Assembly: GCF_033473495.1 (NCBI RefSeq)
Contig: NC_088936.1
Coordinates: 1,860,001-1,924,000, forward strand
Direction of reading: 5' to 3'
From: Cercospora beticola
Taxonomy: Eukaryota > Ascomycota > Dothideomycetes > Mycosphaerellales > Mycosphaerellaceae
Length of the DNA: 64,000 nt
Every line of letters starts with the position of its first letter. Within the stretch, counting starts at the first letter, position 1. Of the stretch, positions 50,730 to 61,172 are shown one piece after another. The notes beneath the pieces were generated by a model. That model did no database searches. It saw only the letters and a list, made by a program, of their open reading frames with translations, and was not told the origin of the DNA. A program made the position numbers and the translations under genes.

Positions 50730-53700
50730 TTATTTCTGTACGACTTCAACCCTGTGCAGTAGGTCTCCAGCCAAAGTAGCTATCTCAGCCAGGATTGCGC
50801 TTTTGTTGATCGAGGCTTGTACATCCTCCTCTTCATCTTGCCCCTTGACTGGTGTCGTCGAGTAAGCGAGATTGACCTTCCACGCCCTCTTCGCAGTTAC
50901 TGGACTCCAGAGCCCTGTGATAACATTCCGCTCGTGACCACCATAGAAGAACAGAATCGCAGACCCGTAGATGTTGTCAAGTTCCGCGATCAGTTCGCGC
51001 ACGGGGTCAAAGCCAATCAGCGACGTGTCATCCAGAGATGACAGCTCGAAGTTCTTAAATTTGCCGCTTGATCGTTTCGCTTTTCCACCAGAGGCCACAT
51101 CAGGAGACAGATGCAGCACGAAGTCGAAGTCCGTAAGGGGCGACGAGAACAGACTCGCAGGCTCCAGACCTAGCTGCCTTTCGGAAATTTCCGCGCACGC
51201 TGCTCTGGCAAGTGCCATCATACGTCCGGCTATGACTTTGAGCGGTCGTCCATCAGTCCATGTCGTGCCCTCCTGGTCAAGATTCGAGGCAGCGAAGAGT
51301 GCGACGCGGTTCATTGCAGGGTCCAGCTTCCGCCACGCCTCGAAATTGGTTCGAATGGCATTTATCCCTGCTTGCTTGAGCTCGCCAGAAGCAGAAAGAT
51401 CTACAATAAGTGGTTCAGCGCGCCAGTCCCAGCGCGATAACCAGAAGATAGTGCGAAGAAACCCTGTTTGCACTGACGAGGGAATGCTCCAAGGGGCTGG
51501 TTGTGTGAAAGTGCGAATCACCAGGAGCTCAATGACTTCCTCCGAGATGTGATTAGATAACAGATGTGAAGCGAACCACTTCTTTGTCAATCGTATTGAC
51601 CCTGATAGCGCTGGGAAGTGAGTGCATAGACGCACAATTGCTTGTGTATGAGCCGGAGCCTTTTCGTAGTCGCGTTTGTACTTTGCAAGGCCAATGGTGG
51701 CCAGTTCCCTTGTCTTCGGGTCCGCAGTCTTGTTCTTCATTTGTGCCTTGAGCAACGTCTGCTCACGATCATGATATATGCGCAAACGGAAAGTGGCATC
51801 ATTGTCGTATGTGACATCAAGAAATCCCTGATTCAGCACGTCTCGCCCTTCATTCTCGAGGCCGACACGTGTTGTGATTGATTTCCCGCTGTCCTGAAGC
51901 ATCTTGTCGATCATAAGAAGAAAAGCAAGTTTCGTGCGTTGGATGGCCGCAAGGTCGTCAGGCCATCGCCCAGACCCCTCGAACTGTATCGTGACGTCCG
52001 CCGGGATCGGTCGACCTTTGCCGTTCAGAGGTGCCCGAATTGAACTATAGCATAGCTGCGGGTTGGCAGGCATAATCTGCCGAATCGAAAGGGGAAGATC
52101 TGTAAGATCTCTGATGTCCTGCTCGAATCGCTTGTACCTTGAGACGATCGTGGCGAATGGTGTGATGTCGCTACCGCCTTTGACCAGCTTAGCGAACCCG
52201 TCACCGGATAGAAGTAGATCATCCGTCGTCACTGCTCCGAAGTGGTGGCCAAGCAGATAGCGAATGACTTGTTCCAGCACGGGTTGGCCGCTTTCTAGCG
52301 GCGAGGCCCACACAAGACTCTCGAGAATGCTGCCGTCTTTGAAGCGACGCAACTCAGCTTTCTCGCCCCAAAATTTACGAAAGGCAGCAGCCTCAGTCTT
52401 GTTCTCGGCAGAGGGTCCGTGGTCCACAGTGCGCTTGACACTATCCGAGTTCACCATCAGACCGACAGTGATGAGACTCTTTGATTGATCGTTCGGCTGC
52501 GTTGAGCCCAGGGGCCAAGGTCCAAGACTGTCAGATGTGATGCTCAGATGGTTCACGCGATCCCCAAGACCTTGCTTCAAAACGCCATACAGCTTCGCGA
52601 TTTGAGACTGGCCCTCATGTGTAGGAGCTTTCCGCCCAGCGGACACTAGCCGCCGAGGAACTTGCACCACATAATCATAGCGATACAGCGGCCCGTGAAC
52701 TCGAAGAATAAACGTAGTGTCGAAGCCATCGTGGAGCTGATCGCCGAGAGCAGCAAGGGTTGACTTTGCTTCGTACCGCAGAGTCCTGTATGACCATTCC
52801 CCAAGCTTGTACAGTAGATTGTGAGATCTCTCGACATCCCAAACTACTGGCTGGGAAGGCACTTGGACGGAATTCGAAGTACCACCGATCACGATAGGGT
52901 TGTTGACAAAGTTTTTCATCGCGATGAGCTGAAGTGTCGCCTTGAACAATTGATAACTGCTGTAGCCGTCGCTCAGCAGTGATTTGCCGCTGGGGCCTCC
53001 GCCCTGTAGGCAAAGTGCAAGCAGCGTTGTCCATTCAAAATTGCCAAACCCACCGGCATCTAGCGACGAGCCAAAGCCTCGTTGGCGCAGCCAAGTGCTG
53101 CCCAAAAGACAGGCGTCCTTGAAGCCTTCACATCTCTTCGAAGCGGAATGAATGAGCTTGAGATAAGCGGAGGTGAGCATGTCTGTCCGAAGTGAAGAAT
53201 TGTAGAACGGCGTTGCGGAGGAGTCATTATTGGCGGCGTCGGCACTGCGTACACAGTTTTTCTGTGGCTGCAGTTTCCCGGCAATGAATTGAGATTGACC
53301 AACGCATGGGATGATATTCACAGTCCATTGCGCAGCAGCAGCTGATGTCTCAAGCGGTGTCACAGCTATGATCGGCTTCAGCGGATCGTTGTGATGAAGC
53401 TTGAAGCTAATCTGGTAGTCTGCTTTGTGGGCAGCCTGCAGTCCAGCAGCGATGCATGCCAAGTAGTACGCCCGCTTGTAGAAGTAACGATGGTTCAAGT
53501 AGTCTTTGTCTTCAAAGATGCTTGACGGCATGGCAACAACCATGTCGACCTCGACCATGTCTCGCAATCTGCTCGAGGTCTTCAACGCGAAACTGCCAAC
53601 AACATTGACGTTCACAGGCTTCGCGTAGCTGAATTTGTACTTGGCATCCCTCGCCGGTCGAGGCTCCGGAAAAGGCACAGCGATTTTCTCCTTGAGCAGA

Positions 53701-54227
53701 CCTCTCTCCGCTTCGTCGACTAAGTATGGACCTCGCGACGGGATCTGCTCGATTGTCTTCTTCAACTTGTGCAGAGTAGCTTCGGCAGCTGTCTCTCGTT
53801 GGCCATGCCTTGGTCTGATCTGTCCCAGCAGCTCGTCCACCTGCAGTTTGAAAACATTGCTCTTGAACGTTCCGCTAGCGAAAGCCGTTGCACCTACTTG
53901 GGCTTTGCTATCCGGCTTGCGCTTCGTGTCGCGTGCCGTGTTCAAGGGCTTCGGTGTGGTGGCCGAAGTTGTTCGTTCGTCAGGTCGCCGCTCATCGTCG
54001 TCGCCATCGGTCATTTCTTCGTCCTCGTCGTCATCATCTTCGTCGTCTTCAGCGCCCTCGACGGCGTCTACGAATTCGTCGTGAGAGCTGCTGCCGTTCG
54101 CTTCAGAGTCCTGCTTTCCAGTGTTATCCGCGCCTTCGCCGAACGAGGCGAATGATGCACCGTCATCGCTCTCCTCACTCGACGAGACGTGCTCGACTTT
54201 CCGTCTCTTGAGTGCTGGAGGAGCCAT
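50730..54227 (-). CDS. UTP22: Utp22 / Nrap, small-subunit processome protein
   Basis: Single exon, 1165 aa from the ATG at 54227. The first 110 residues are a basic nuclear-type start (MAPPALKRRKVEHVSSSEE) followed by a long acidic tract. The rest matches the Nrap family throughout: FKLQVDELLGQIRPRHGQ, then the nucleotidyltransferase-like region VNVVGSFALKTSSRLRDMVE with VDMVVAMPSSIFEDKDYLNH. A second such region lies further on. Utp22 belongs to the UTP-C complex with Rrp7 and casein kinase 2, and is needed in the nucleolus for 18S rRNA maturation. An ATG nine codons upstream (54254) is also in frame; I prefer 54227 because related proteins begin MAP-S/P with the KRRK cluster close behind. 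It is head-to-head with STR2. Confidence 0.94.
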   Translation of the reverse strand: MAPPALKRRKVEHVSSSEESDDGASFASFGEGADNTGKQDSEANGSSSHDEFVDAVEGAEDDEDDDDEDEEMTDGDDDERRPDERTTSATTPKPLNTARDTKRKPDSKAQVGATAFASGTFKSNVFKLQVDELLGQIRPRHGQRETAAEATLHKLKKTIEQIPSRGPYLVDEAERGLLKEKIAVPFPEPRPARDAKYKFSYAKPVNVNVVGSFALKTSSRLRDMVEVDMVVAMPSSIFEDKDYLNHRYFYKRAYYLACIAAGLQAAHKADYQISFKLHHNDPLKPIIAVTPLETSAAAAQWTVNIIPCVGQSQFIAGKLQPQKNCVRSADAANNDSSATPFYNSSLRTDMLTSAYLKLIHSASKRCEGFKDACLLGSTWLRQRGFGSSLDAGGFGNFEWTTLLALCLQGGGPSGKSLLSDGYSSYQLFKATLQLIAMKNFVNNPIVIGGTSNSVQVPSQPVVWDVERSHNLLYKLGEWSYRTLRYEAKSTLAALGDQLHDGFDTTFILRVHGPLYRYDYVVQVPRRLVSAGRKAPTHEGQSQIAKLYGVLKQGLGDRVNHLSITSDSLGPWPLGSTQPNDQSKSLITVGLMVNSDSVKRTVDHGPSAENKTEAAAFRKFWGEKAELRRFKDGSILESLVWASPLESGQPVLEQVIRYLLGHHFGAVTTDDLLLSGDGFAKLVKGGSDITPFATIVSRYKRFEQDIRDLTDLPLSIRQIMPANPQLCYSSIRAPLNGKGRPIPADVTIQFEGSGRWPDDLAAIQRTKLAFLLMIDKMLQDSGKSITTRVGLENEGRDVLNQGFLDVTYDNDATFRLRIYHDREQTLLKAQMKNKTADPKTRELATIGLAKYKRDYEKAPAHTQAIVRLCTHFPALSGSIRLTKKWFASHLLSNHISEEVIELLVIRTFTQPAPWSIPSSVQTGFLRTIFWLSRWDWRAEPLIVDLSASGELKQAGINAIRTNFEAWRKLDPAMNRVALFAASNLDQEGTTWTDGRPLKVIAGRMMALARAACAEISERQLGLEPASLFSSPLTDFDFVLHLSPDVASGGKAKRSSGKFKNFELSSLDDTSLIGFDPVRELIAELDNIYGSAILFFYGGHERNVITGLWSPVTAKRAWKVNLAYSTTPVKGQDEEEDVQASINKSAILAEIATLAGDLLHRVEVVQK

Positions 54228-54554
54228 GGAGTGTATGCCAGAGCCGCTTCGCATCGCAGACCAGAGCTTCGAACTTTTTGACTCGGAACGCGTTTTTCCG
54301 ATCCGAAGTCTGCTAGCGCGCTTTCCACCCGTTCACTCGGGACGACCGGCGAAGGTAGCCGATATGCACGAGCAAGATCTTTCTTGTGACTCTGGGCATG
54401 CCGAGATCGCTTTCCGACCATTGCGTAACTCATTCATCCAACACTCTTCTTGTTTGCTGGACACTGGCATTGAATTGTTTGCTACTGACTCTCACGCATA
54501 GAAATTGCACAGTCTTTTAATCACTTGGAGAGCTTTGAGTTTCGATCAGCAGAC
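54228..54554. promoter_or_regulatory. STR2/UTP22 divergent promoter with three TGACTC (Gcn4/CPC1-type) sites
   Basis: TGACTC occurs at 54280-54285, 54387-54392 and 54486-54491, all on the + strand, in a 327-bp region. TGACTC is the core of the site bound by Gcn4/CPC1/CpcA, the activator of amino-acid biosynthesis. By chance about 0.16 copies are expected on both strands. A 45-codon open reading frame (54364-54501) lies upstream of the STR2 start. Binding has not been shown. Confidence 0.55.
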
Positions 54555-56532
54555 ATGGCAGCAGCAGCCATTGGATCGACAGTGGCGTTGCCGTTCAATG
54601 ACAACTTGGGCAACACTATTCCTCCAGACACGCCGCATGTAAGCTTTCGTGTGGTGTGACTTCTCTCCACGTACCCACGCTTACCTTGGCACTAGGCTGT
54701 GAGCGTGTCGCTTCCAACATGGAAGTCCAATGTCGGATATGAGGAAGGCGAAGCATGGGTCGTCGATAAGATGCAGTGTGGTTATCCACGGTATGTCGAT
54801 CTGGATGTTCCTGCTTTGATCGAAGGACTAAAAGCAAAGCAGCTTCTTCATACACAAGTCGATCCAGAAGTTTGCACGAAGTATTGTAGCTGCACATGGC
54901 GATGTCGATACGGAATACGCGATGCTGATGCCCTCGACACGATGTGCCATTCGCTGCAAGGACTTTATCAAACGTCAGTCACCAGGTGCGGACTGCTCGA
55001 CGATTCGTAGCGTCGACTTTGTGCCCACACCAGAACATGTAGCTGCACACACGACCAAGATCCTGCCACGAGTCTCTGCTGTGATCTATCCTCAGACCTT
55101 GTGGCCGGCAGCAAAGGCCTTTTGGCAACACAGTGGCGAGGGCATTTCCAGCCGACGAGCTGAGTTTTGCCAACGAGCTTTTGATGAAGGCTATCTCGTC
55201 GATCAGTCTTCCCTCACGCGGCAACCACAACGCATGTCCAAAGGTCCCAGGCGATACCAGCAGAACACGTCTGTTGATCTTGGAAACCCTACGAATGGCC
55301 AGACTACGCCACCAAAGACGCCCCCGAGGTCCAATGGTGACACCGCCCACACAAATGGTGAAGACATCTCCAACTCAGCAGAATTTGTCGAGACGAGATT
55401 TGGTCGAAATTTGAGCAACGAACTCGCAGCACAAGCCAAACTCGCCATCCGCAAGCGCATCGCAGGATCACTCATAGCAGACGTGGAACTGCACGAAGCT
55501 CTTGAGAGATCTCCGAATCAAGCGACAGAAAGAACACGCGATGTGCCGGGCTTCTCGGTTGATGATGTCTACCTCTTCGGAACAGGCATGAATGCTATAT
55601 TTACGGCCCACCGTTCCCTTCTCCTAGCTCGTGGACCAGCGAAAAGCATCATGTTCGGGTTTCCTTACGTCGATACCCTCAAAGTGCTAGAAAAGTTCGG
55701 ACCTGGAGCACAATTTTACGGCCACGCGGATGCGAACGATCTGGACGACCTCCAACGACGTCTCGAGAACGGCGAGCGATTCCTTTCACTCTTCTGCGAA
55801 TTTCCAGCAAATCCTCTCCTGAAGACGCCCGACCTCCTACGTCTGCGCTCCTTGGCAGACCAGTACGAATTTGCTATTGTCGTCGACGAAACGATCGGAA
55901 ATTTCTTGAACGTCCACGTCCTCCCTCACGCCGATATTGTCGTCTCATCTCTCACAAAGGTCTTCTCAGGCGACAGCAACGTCATGGGCGGTGCCATGAT
56001 CCTCAACCCCCGTTCAAAATGGTACAACGCCCTCAAAGCCGTCCTCGGAACAGAGTACGAAGACAATCAATTCGAAGAAGATTCCGTCTACCTCGAACGC
56101 AACAGCCGCGATTTCGTCGAACGCATTCGAAGAATTAACGTCAACGCCGAAGCCATCGCGGACGTCCTACGATCCTCCCAAAAAGTCAAACAAGTCAACT
56201 ACCCCAAATACTCGCCTTCCAAGGCCAACTATGATGCATGTCGGTTACCAGACGGCGGATATGGAGGTTTGCTCAGCGCAACCTTCCACTCTGTCGAGGA
56301 TGCCGCAGTATTCTACGATAATCTCAATACGCACAAAGGACCTTCGTTGGGGACAAACTTTACATTATCAAGCCCGTTCGTGCTGCTGGCGCATTATCTG
56401 GAACTGGATTGGGCGGCAAAATATGGCTGCGAAGTCAGTCTGGTGCGGTTTAGCGTGGGATTGGAAGATCCGGATCAATTGATCAAGGTCTTTCGCGCGG
56501 CGTTGGATGCTATACCGGAGAAGACATCGTGA
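54555..56532 (+). CDS. STR2: Cystathionine gamma-synthase (Str2 / met-7 type)
   Basis: Three exons, 54555-54638, 54696-54790 and 54843-56532, 622 aa; introns 57 and 52 bp. Splicing gives the fungal signature [20 protein letters not shown] and then [15 protein letters not shown], which are split over the three exons. The C-terminal 400 residues are the PLP fold: [13 protein letters not shown], the Asp-containing [10 protein letters not shown], and the PLP-binding Lys432 in [12 protein letters not shown]. The enzyme condenses cysteine with an activated homoserine ester to cystathionine, a step towards methionine (transsulfuration). The N-terminal 200-residue extension is normal for the fungal Str2 group. 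The coding strand changes from C-rich to G-rich in the last 300 bp. The promoter holds three TGACTC sites. It is convergent with eIF2A. Confidence 0.93.
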
Positions 56533-56829
56533 TGACGTAGATGTTGTATACTAGAAGATGAGATCAGTTCATTGATGGCTCTAATGCAATCGTATATGAT
56601 GTTGTGTATATTCTCATGCTTCAATCCATGTGCTGTTGCAAAAAATATCAGAGACGAAATTTCAAAGCAGGCTAACGAGATGAGGAAGGTGCTGGGAGAT
56701 CATTTGGTGTCTTTGGACTCTGATAGTTGTACATATTGCCACATACGGCATTCTCGAGGCGCTCATGATTTGCCGAAACTGTACGTGTTGTGGAGGAGAG
56801 ACATGGCGATCAGATAGATGAGTCTAGCT

Positions 56830-58982
56830 CTAATCACCGTGGTAGCCCAAGGCGCCAAGTTCCTTCCTGACCTGCTCCTCAGTACCAATCTTCAGCACTT
56901 GAGTGCCCTCAAGTTTCTCGCCGCCAGCCTGTCGCATTTTCAAATCATCAATGGCGCGCAACTTTTTGAGAAGAGACCTAATCTTCTTCTCCTGCGGCGA
57001 TCCAGCGGCGGGAGACGTGACCTCGACCTGAGGTGCTGGTGGCGCAGGCACAATCGTTCCATTTGCTGGCTTGGCTGGTGCTGCAGCCTGCGATGCACCC
57101 TTTGGCTGTTGTTTTTGCTGCTGAGGTGGAGCACCGTCACGTCGCCGAGATTGTGGCCGCGATCCCTTAGCTCCGGCATTCGATCGACTGCGCGAGCGTT
57201 GGGCACGGTCTGGCGAGGTGCCGTTAGCATGACCATCGCCGTTCTGCGTGGGAGCGAGTCCCGTAGCCTTAGCTTCAGCATCCTTCGCTTTCTTGGCTTC
57301 ACGTTTCTTCTTGTTCTTCAAGGCGGCTTTGCTGAGGTTCTCGTCGCCATCTTGAACCAAGCTCACTCCACCTCCAGGTGCTGCACCAGGCGGCAATTGC
57401 TTCTGCTCGACAGGCTCAGCGCCGGGAACATGACGCACCCTGGGAGCGCGAGGTCCGAATGCGGTGGCAGGCTCCTTGCCAGACATCATTTCTCGTACAA
57501 AAGCTGCGCCACCCTCGTCTTCGCGCTTGAATGAAAGAGGCGTCGCAGTACCGCGAGCCCCTGGCGGACGGTAAGCTCCAGCAGGTTTCGAAGGTGTCTT
57601 GATCTTGCCCAAGAATTCGAGAGCTGAGGGATGTGGCGGACCGGCTTGGAGTGGATTGCCCAATGGATGCTGAGAAACAGGCTGTGGTCGCCAGACAACA
57701 TGGTACAGCTCGTGGAAGTCCTCGTTGTACATAAGGGCGCCGCCCACGTGCCAGATACGAATCCCGTTGTCGACTCGCAGACGAGGGCTGGTTGTAGCGG
57801 TGAGAATGTGCTTTCCGTCGGGGCTCCACTCGCAAACAGAAGTGTTGCTGCCTTCGATAGTGCATACTTTCTCGTAGTTCTTCTCCAAATCATAGATATC
57901 CATCTGGCCCGCCAAGTTTCCAAAGCCGGCCACCAGCACGAAGCGGCCATGTGGAGAAAAGATGATGGTGTTCCGGGGCGCTAGGTTGAAACTGTGCTGC
58001 GCAACTGCTCGTTGATTGAAGATGGTGGTTTTGGCTGGCATGTAGCCGTAAACAACGCCGAACTCCTTCGAGTTGGGCGACCAAGTCACATCATGAATGG
58101 GTCCTTCTTTGTCCAAGGTAATGCGTGAATCGAACCCGCCGTTCGCGCTCAAGATGTACATGTTTGTCTCGCCATAATAGCTCTTGTTGGTCTTGTCCAC
58201 CTCGGTCTGCGCAAGCACGATCAAGCTGGAGCCTTCTTGGTTCCACTTGAGCTGCACCTTATCGCCCTTGAAGAAAGTCTTCTGCGACACTGGAGATGCG
58301 AACTCCGGGACCTTGAAGACCTTGACGGCGGCTGGTTGGCCCTTGCGTTCAGGAATGAAGACAGCAACTGAATGTGTCTTGCCCTGAGTGATGGCAAAGT
58401 CACTGACGCCCTCCACGCGCAGCTTTTGCCATACCGTACCCAGATCTTTGCTCTCGTAGAATTGTACCTCGTTCGTGACCTGGCGCGCGCAAAATTGCTC
58501 GTCTGGACTGTACTGCAGATTCCAGCCAGTCTGACTCTTTTGCACGAACTGACCAACGACACTTCGCTCGCCGCCCGCGCCTGCGTTGTCATCAATTGTG
58601 CGCCAGACCTTCAGATTCTTGGTCGCATTGCCCTCTTCATCCTTGGAAGGACGCTGCCAGGTGATGATGAATGTGCCGAGGGGGGAGAAGCCGAGCTCGT
58701 ACACATTCTCCGCTGGCAGAGTAGTGACGAGGTGTCCGGTCGACGCATCGGTGACGTTGACGTTTTCCGGCGAAGCAAAGGCGAAGAATCGGCCATCGGG
58801 GGAGTAGACGCAGCAGCGCAAGTTGCCCTCGGGGCGTGCGAAACCAGGAAGGTTGGCGTAGACTGGCGTGGCATCAAAGACGCCGACGGTCTTCGACGTG
58901 CGATCTGGGCAAAATTAGTCAATGTCCACGGCTGGCATGGCAACCAGAGGTACTCACAAGCAAGCTGAGTTGGTGCCGCCAT
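56830..58982 (-). CDS. Translation initiation factor eIF2A
   Basis: Two exons on the minus strand, 58982-58958 and 58904-56830, 699 aa; the 53-bp intron comes after only eight codons. Splicing gives MAAPTQLAYRTSKTVGVFDA, the expected start of the family. A WD40 beta-propeller fills residues 20-430 (CCVYSPDGRFFAFASPENVN, then HDVTWSPNSKEFGVVYGYMP and IIFSPHGRFVLVAGFGNLAG). A conserved linker (AYRPPGARG) and a Lys/Arg/Gln-rich helical C-terminus ending in EEQVRKELGALGYHGD follow. eIF2A delivers initiator tRNA to 40S subunits on some mRNAs, independently of eIF2. The match is strong over the whole length. The first-exon ATG lies within a short GC-rich leader. Confidence 0.95.
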
Positions 58983-59845
58983 GGCTCCTGATCCGCAGAA
59001 TCGGATGTCTAGAAGGGTGTCGGGTAGTCGGCGGATGTAGCTCTAGATGGGCGCAAGCTCGTTGTCGTGCTTGGGAGGTCGAATCGGACAGCAGGGCTGA
59101 AATCGCTGGACTGAGAGAGATAGTGAAATCCACTCAGTGATGCAAGTGAGTTGGCAGCGAATACAGGCTGGCGAGCAGCAACAGCAAGACGAGCAACGGG
59201 GACGCGTTGGCCTTGGGGGAAGAAACAGAAAAGCGATGGAAGAGAGAGCGAAGCGAAAGTGTCGATGTGACGCGAGACTCCAAAAATATCTTGGCGGTGG
59301 TTGCTCGGCTGATCGCCACGGGCGGGACCCACACCCACTACCTTAAGGAACATTCGACAATAATCATTGTCAGGAACGCCATTATTCAACAACTCGCACG
59401 TGGGACGGATGATCATGCCGCACGCGTATTACTTATCATGCAATATGCTATTACTGCGCGGTGAGCTCGTGGGCTCTCAGCATTATTTTTATCCAGTGCG
59501 AGGTTCTCCCACATGCAGGCCCATTCGTGGTTAGGTTAGGCGCTCGGAACGAAAAACATGCTCCCGAGAGGCTCATACCTGGAAGCGCCGACTCCATGCG
59601 CGACTCGTGATCGGTGACCTGGACCACAGGTTTCATACTGGTCGATCTTGCCACAGACACTGGTTGCCAGAGACATGTGCAGCGTCGACACGTGGCCCTT
59701 CCTCTTCTTCTTCTGTTCCATCCTGGGGACGAAATCCAGCCGCAGTGGCATCTCTGGCCCATTGATCACTTATTAATGCTGTCCAAGAGCTGTGGTGACC
59801 TGGGAAAACTTCGCAGTGCAGAGTACCAGATTGGCGGCCCAAGGA
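58983..59845. other. Intergenic region, no supported gene
   Basis: 863 bp upstream of eIF2A. Short frames on both strands overlap and have no domain. The part next to 58983 is the eIF2A promoter. Confidence 0.4.
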
Positions 59846-60542
59846 TCAACATTCAGTGAGGCTCCAGACTGGCATTTGGATAAATACGCAGAAACTCGTC
59901 GGAGCCGTGTCCGTAACTCTCTCAACAGCACAACGTATCATCTCGTCGAAAGCAGCGTGACGCTGGCTGCCCTGGCATAATTTGGATCCCCATCCCGGCT
60001 TCTTCGCGACCGGTATCGAAGAACCTTCGTTCACCCTTGCGAGCATGATAAAGCTTGGTCGATTGTGGGAGGATTCGAGAATTTTGTAAATCTTGCCGAA
60101 TCCACGTATCTCTGTCGTATGGTGGCTCATCTACTATCCAGCTGGCCCACGACAAAGCCCAGACACAGGCATTCCAGAGCATTCGACCAGATCGTATCGT
60201 GGTTGTCCAGGAATTCGGTGGAGGCGTATCAAAAATTATGATTTCCACGTCCAGCGCTTTGCCTGTTGCAGCATAATGCGCGCGCAACAAGCTGCATACT
60301 TGCACTGTGGCTTCATGGCCAAAGATGTGCAGCAGCACACACTCTCTCGGTCTTGTATAAACAGTATCTTCCAGCTTCTTCATGTCATGACAGCGAAGGA
60401 CCTCGATTCTTGCGTCTGGATTCCTCAGCTGGTGCTGCATTATCAGTCGCTCTGTGGCTGCTGCTGTCGCATTGGGCCACAAAGCCAAAATAACGGTGGA
60501 TACCATGTTCGGACGAGTTTGAAGCAACTGAGAAAGCATCAC
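59846..60542 (-). pseudogene. DUF829/TMEM53-like gene, probably decayed
   Basis: The minus-strand frame 60542-59922 reads about 200 residues that resemble the start and middle of DUF829/TMEM53 alpha/beta-hydrolase-like proteins (STVILALWPNATAAATERLI, then VLLHIFGHEATVQVCSLLRA and VEIIIFDTPP). The family's usual conserved 'HxFSNGGS' core, which would carry the nucleophile Ser, is replaced by HIFGHEATV. The similarity then passes to another frame (60130-59846), which holds a family-like ending (QGSQRHAAFDEMIRCAVERV). One frameshift near 59975 would join them. No intron signals explain the change. An in-frame stop also precedes the first ATG, and the usual N-terminal part is short. I take it as a pseudogene or a badly diverged gene; a sequencing error is a third possibility. 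Confidence 0.45.
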
Positions 60543-61172
60543 AGCTTTCGAACGGACAACATCTGCCCGCTATGTATACCACTCATCTTTTGATGCCCGC
60601 CTCTGATCTGCATACAGAACATCATGCTTGACAGCGGTCTGTCGGTACCGTTGCTGGGACGAAGATAGCCAACGGCTCTCCGCCACAACCTCCGGACTTT
60701 TCATGCGCGCGCGGATCAAGCATCATGACAGCAGACTCCTTGCGAAGGCAGTAGTATCATTCGCATGTATCTCAGCGGCAGGTGAATTCACGGTATGCTG
60801 GAGTCATGACCTCTGTTGGTTGATTACAGTAAGAGGATAGTAAGTTGTGGGCTGGGATGGTCGAGTGCGGGGCGGGACAAGACGGAGCGATTTGCAGAAG
60901 GATGTGGTTGGTCATGGCTGAATGCCGGTACTTTCCCCAGCGTCGCTTCTCGACAACATTCGTCCCCTCAAGATACATCCACCTTATCCGGCCGAGTGAC
61001 AATTTCAACCGTTTGCTACGCAACATGGCACTCTATCAAGTCTAACCGAACGTCGTCACATGTGACAATCACAAGAGCAAGCTGCTTGCGCGTTGCTTAT
61101 GAGCGTTTGAACTCATGACTAACCAAAGTGCTCGTCCTCGACGACACCAACACTCGAGCATCTGCCAAGGAG
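60543..61172. other. Intergenic region upstream of the F-box gene
   Basis: 630 bp between the decayed gene and the F-box gene. Nothing was recognised. Confidence 0.4.
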
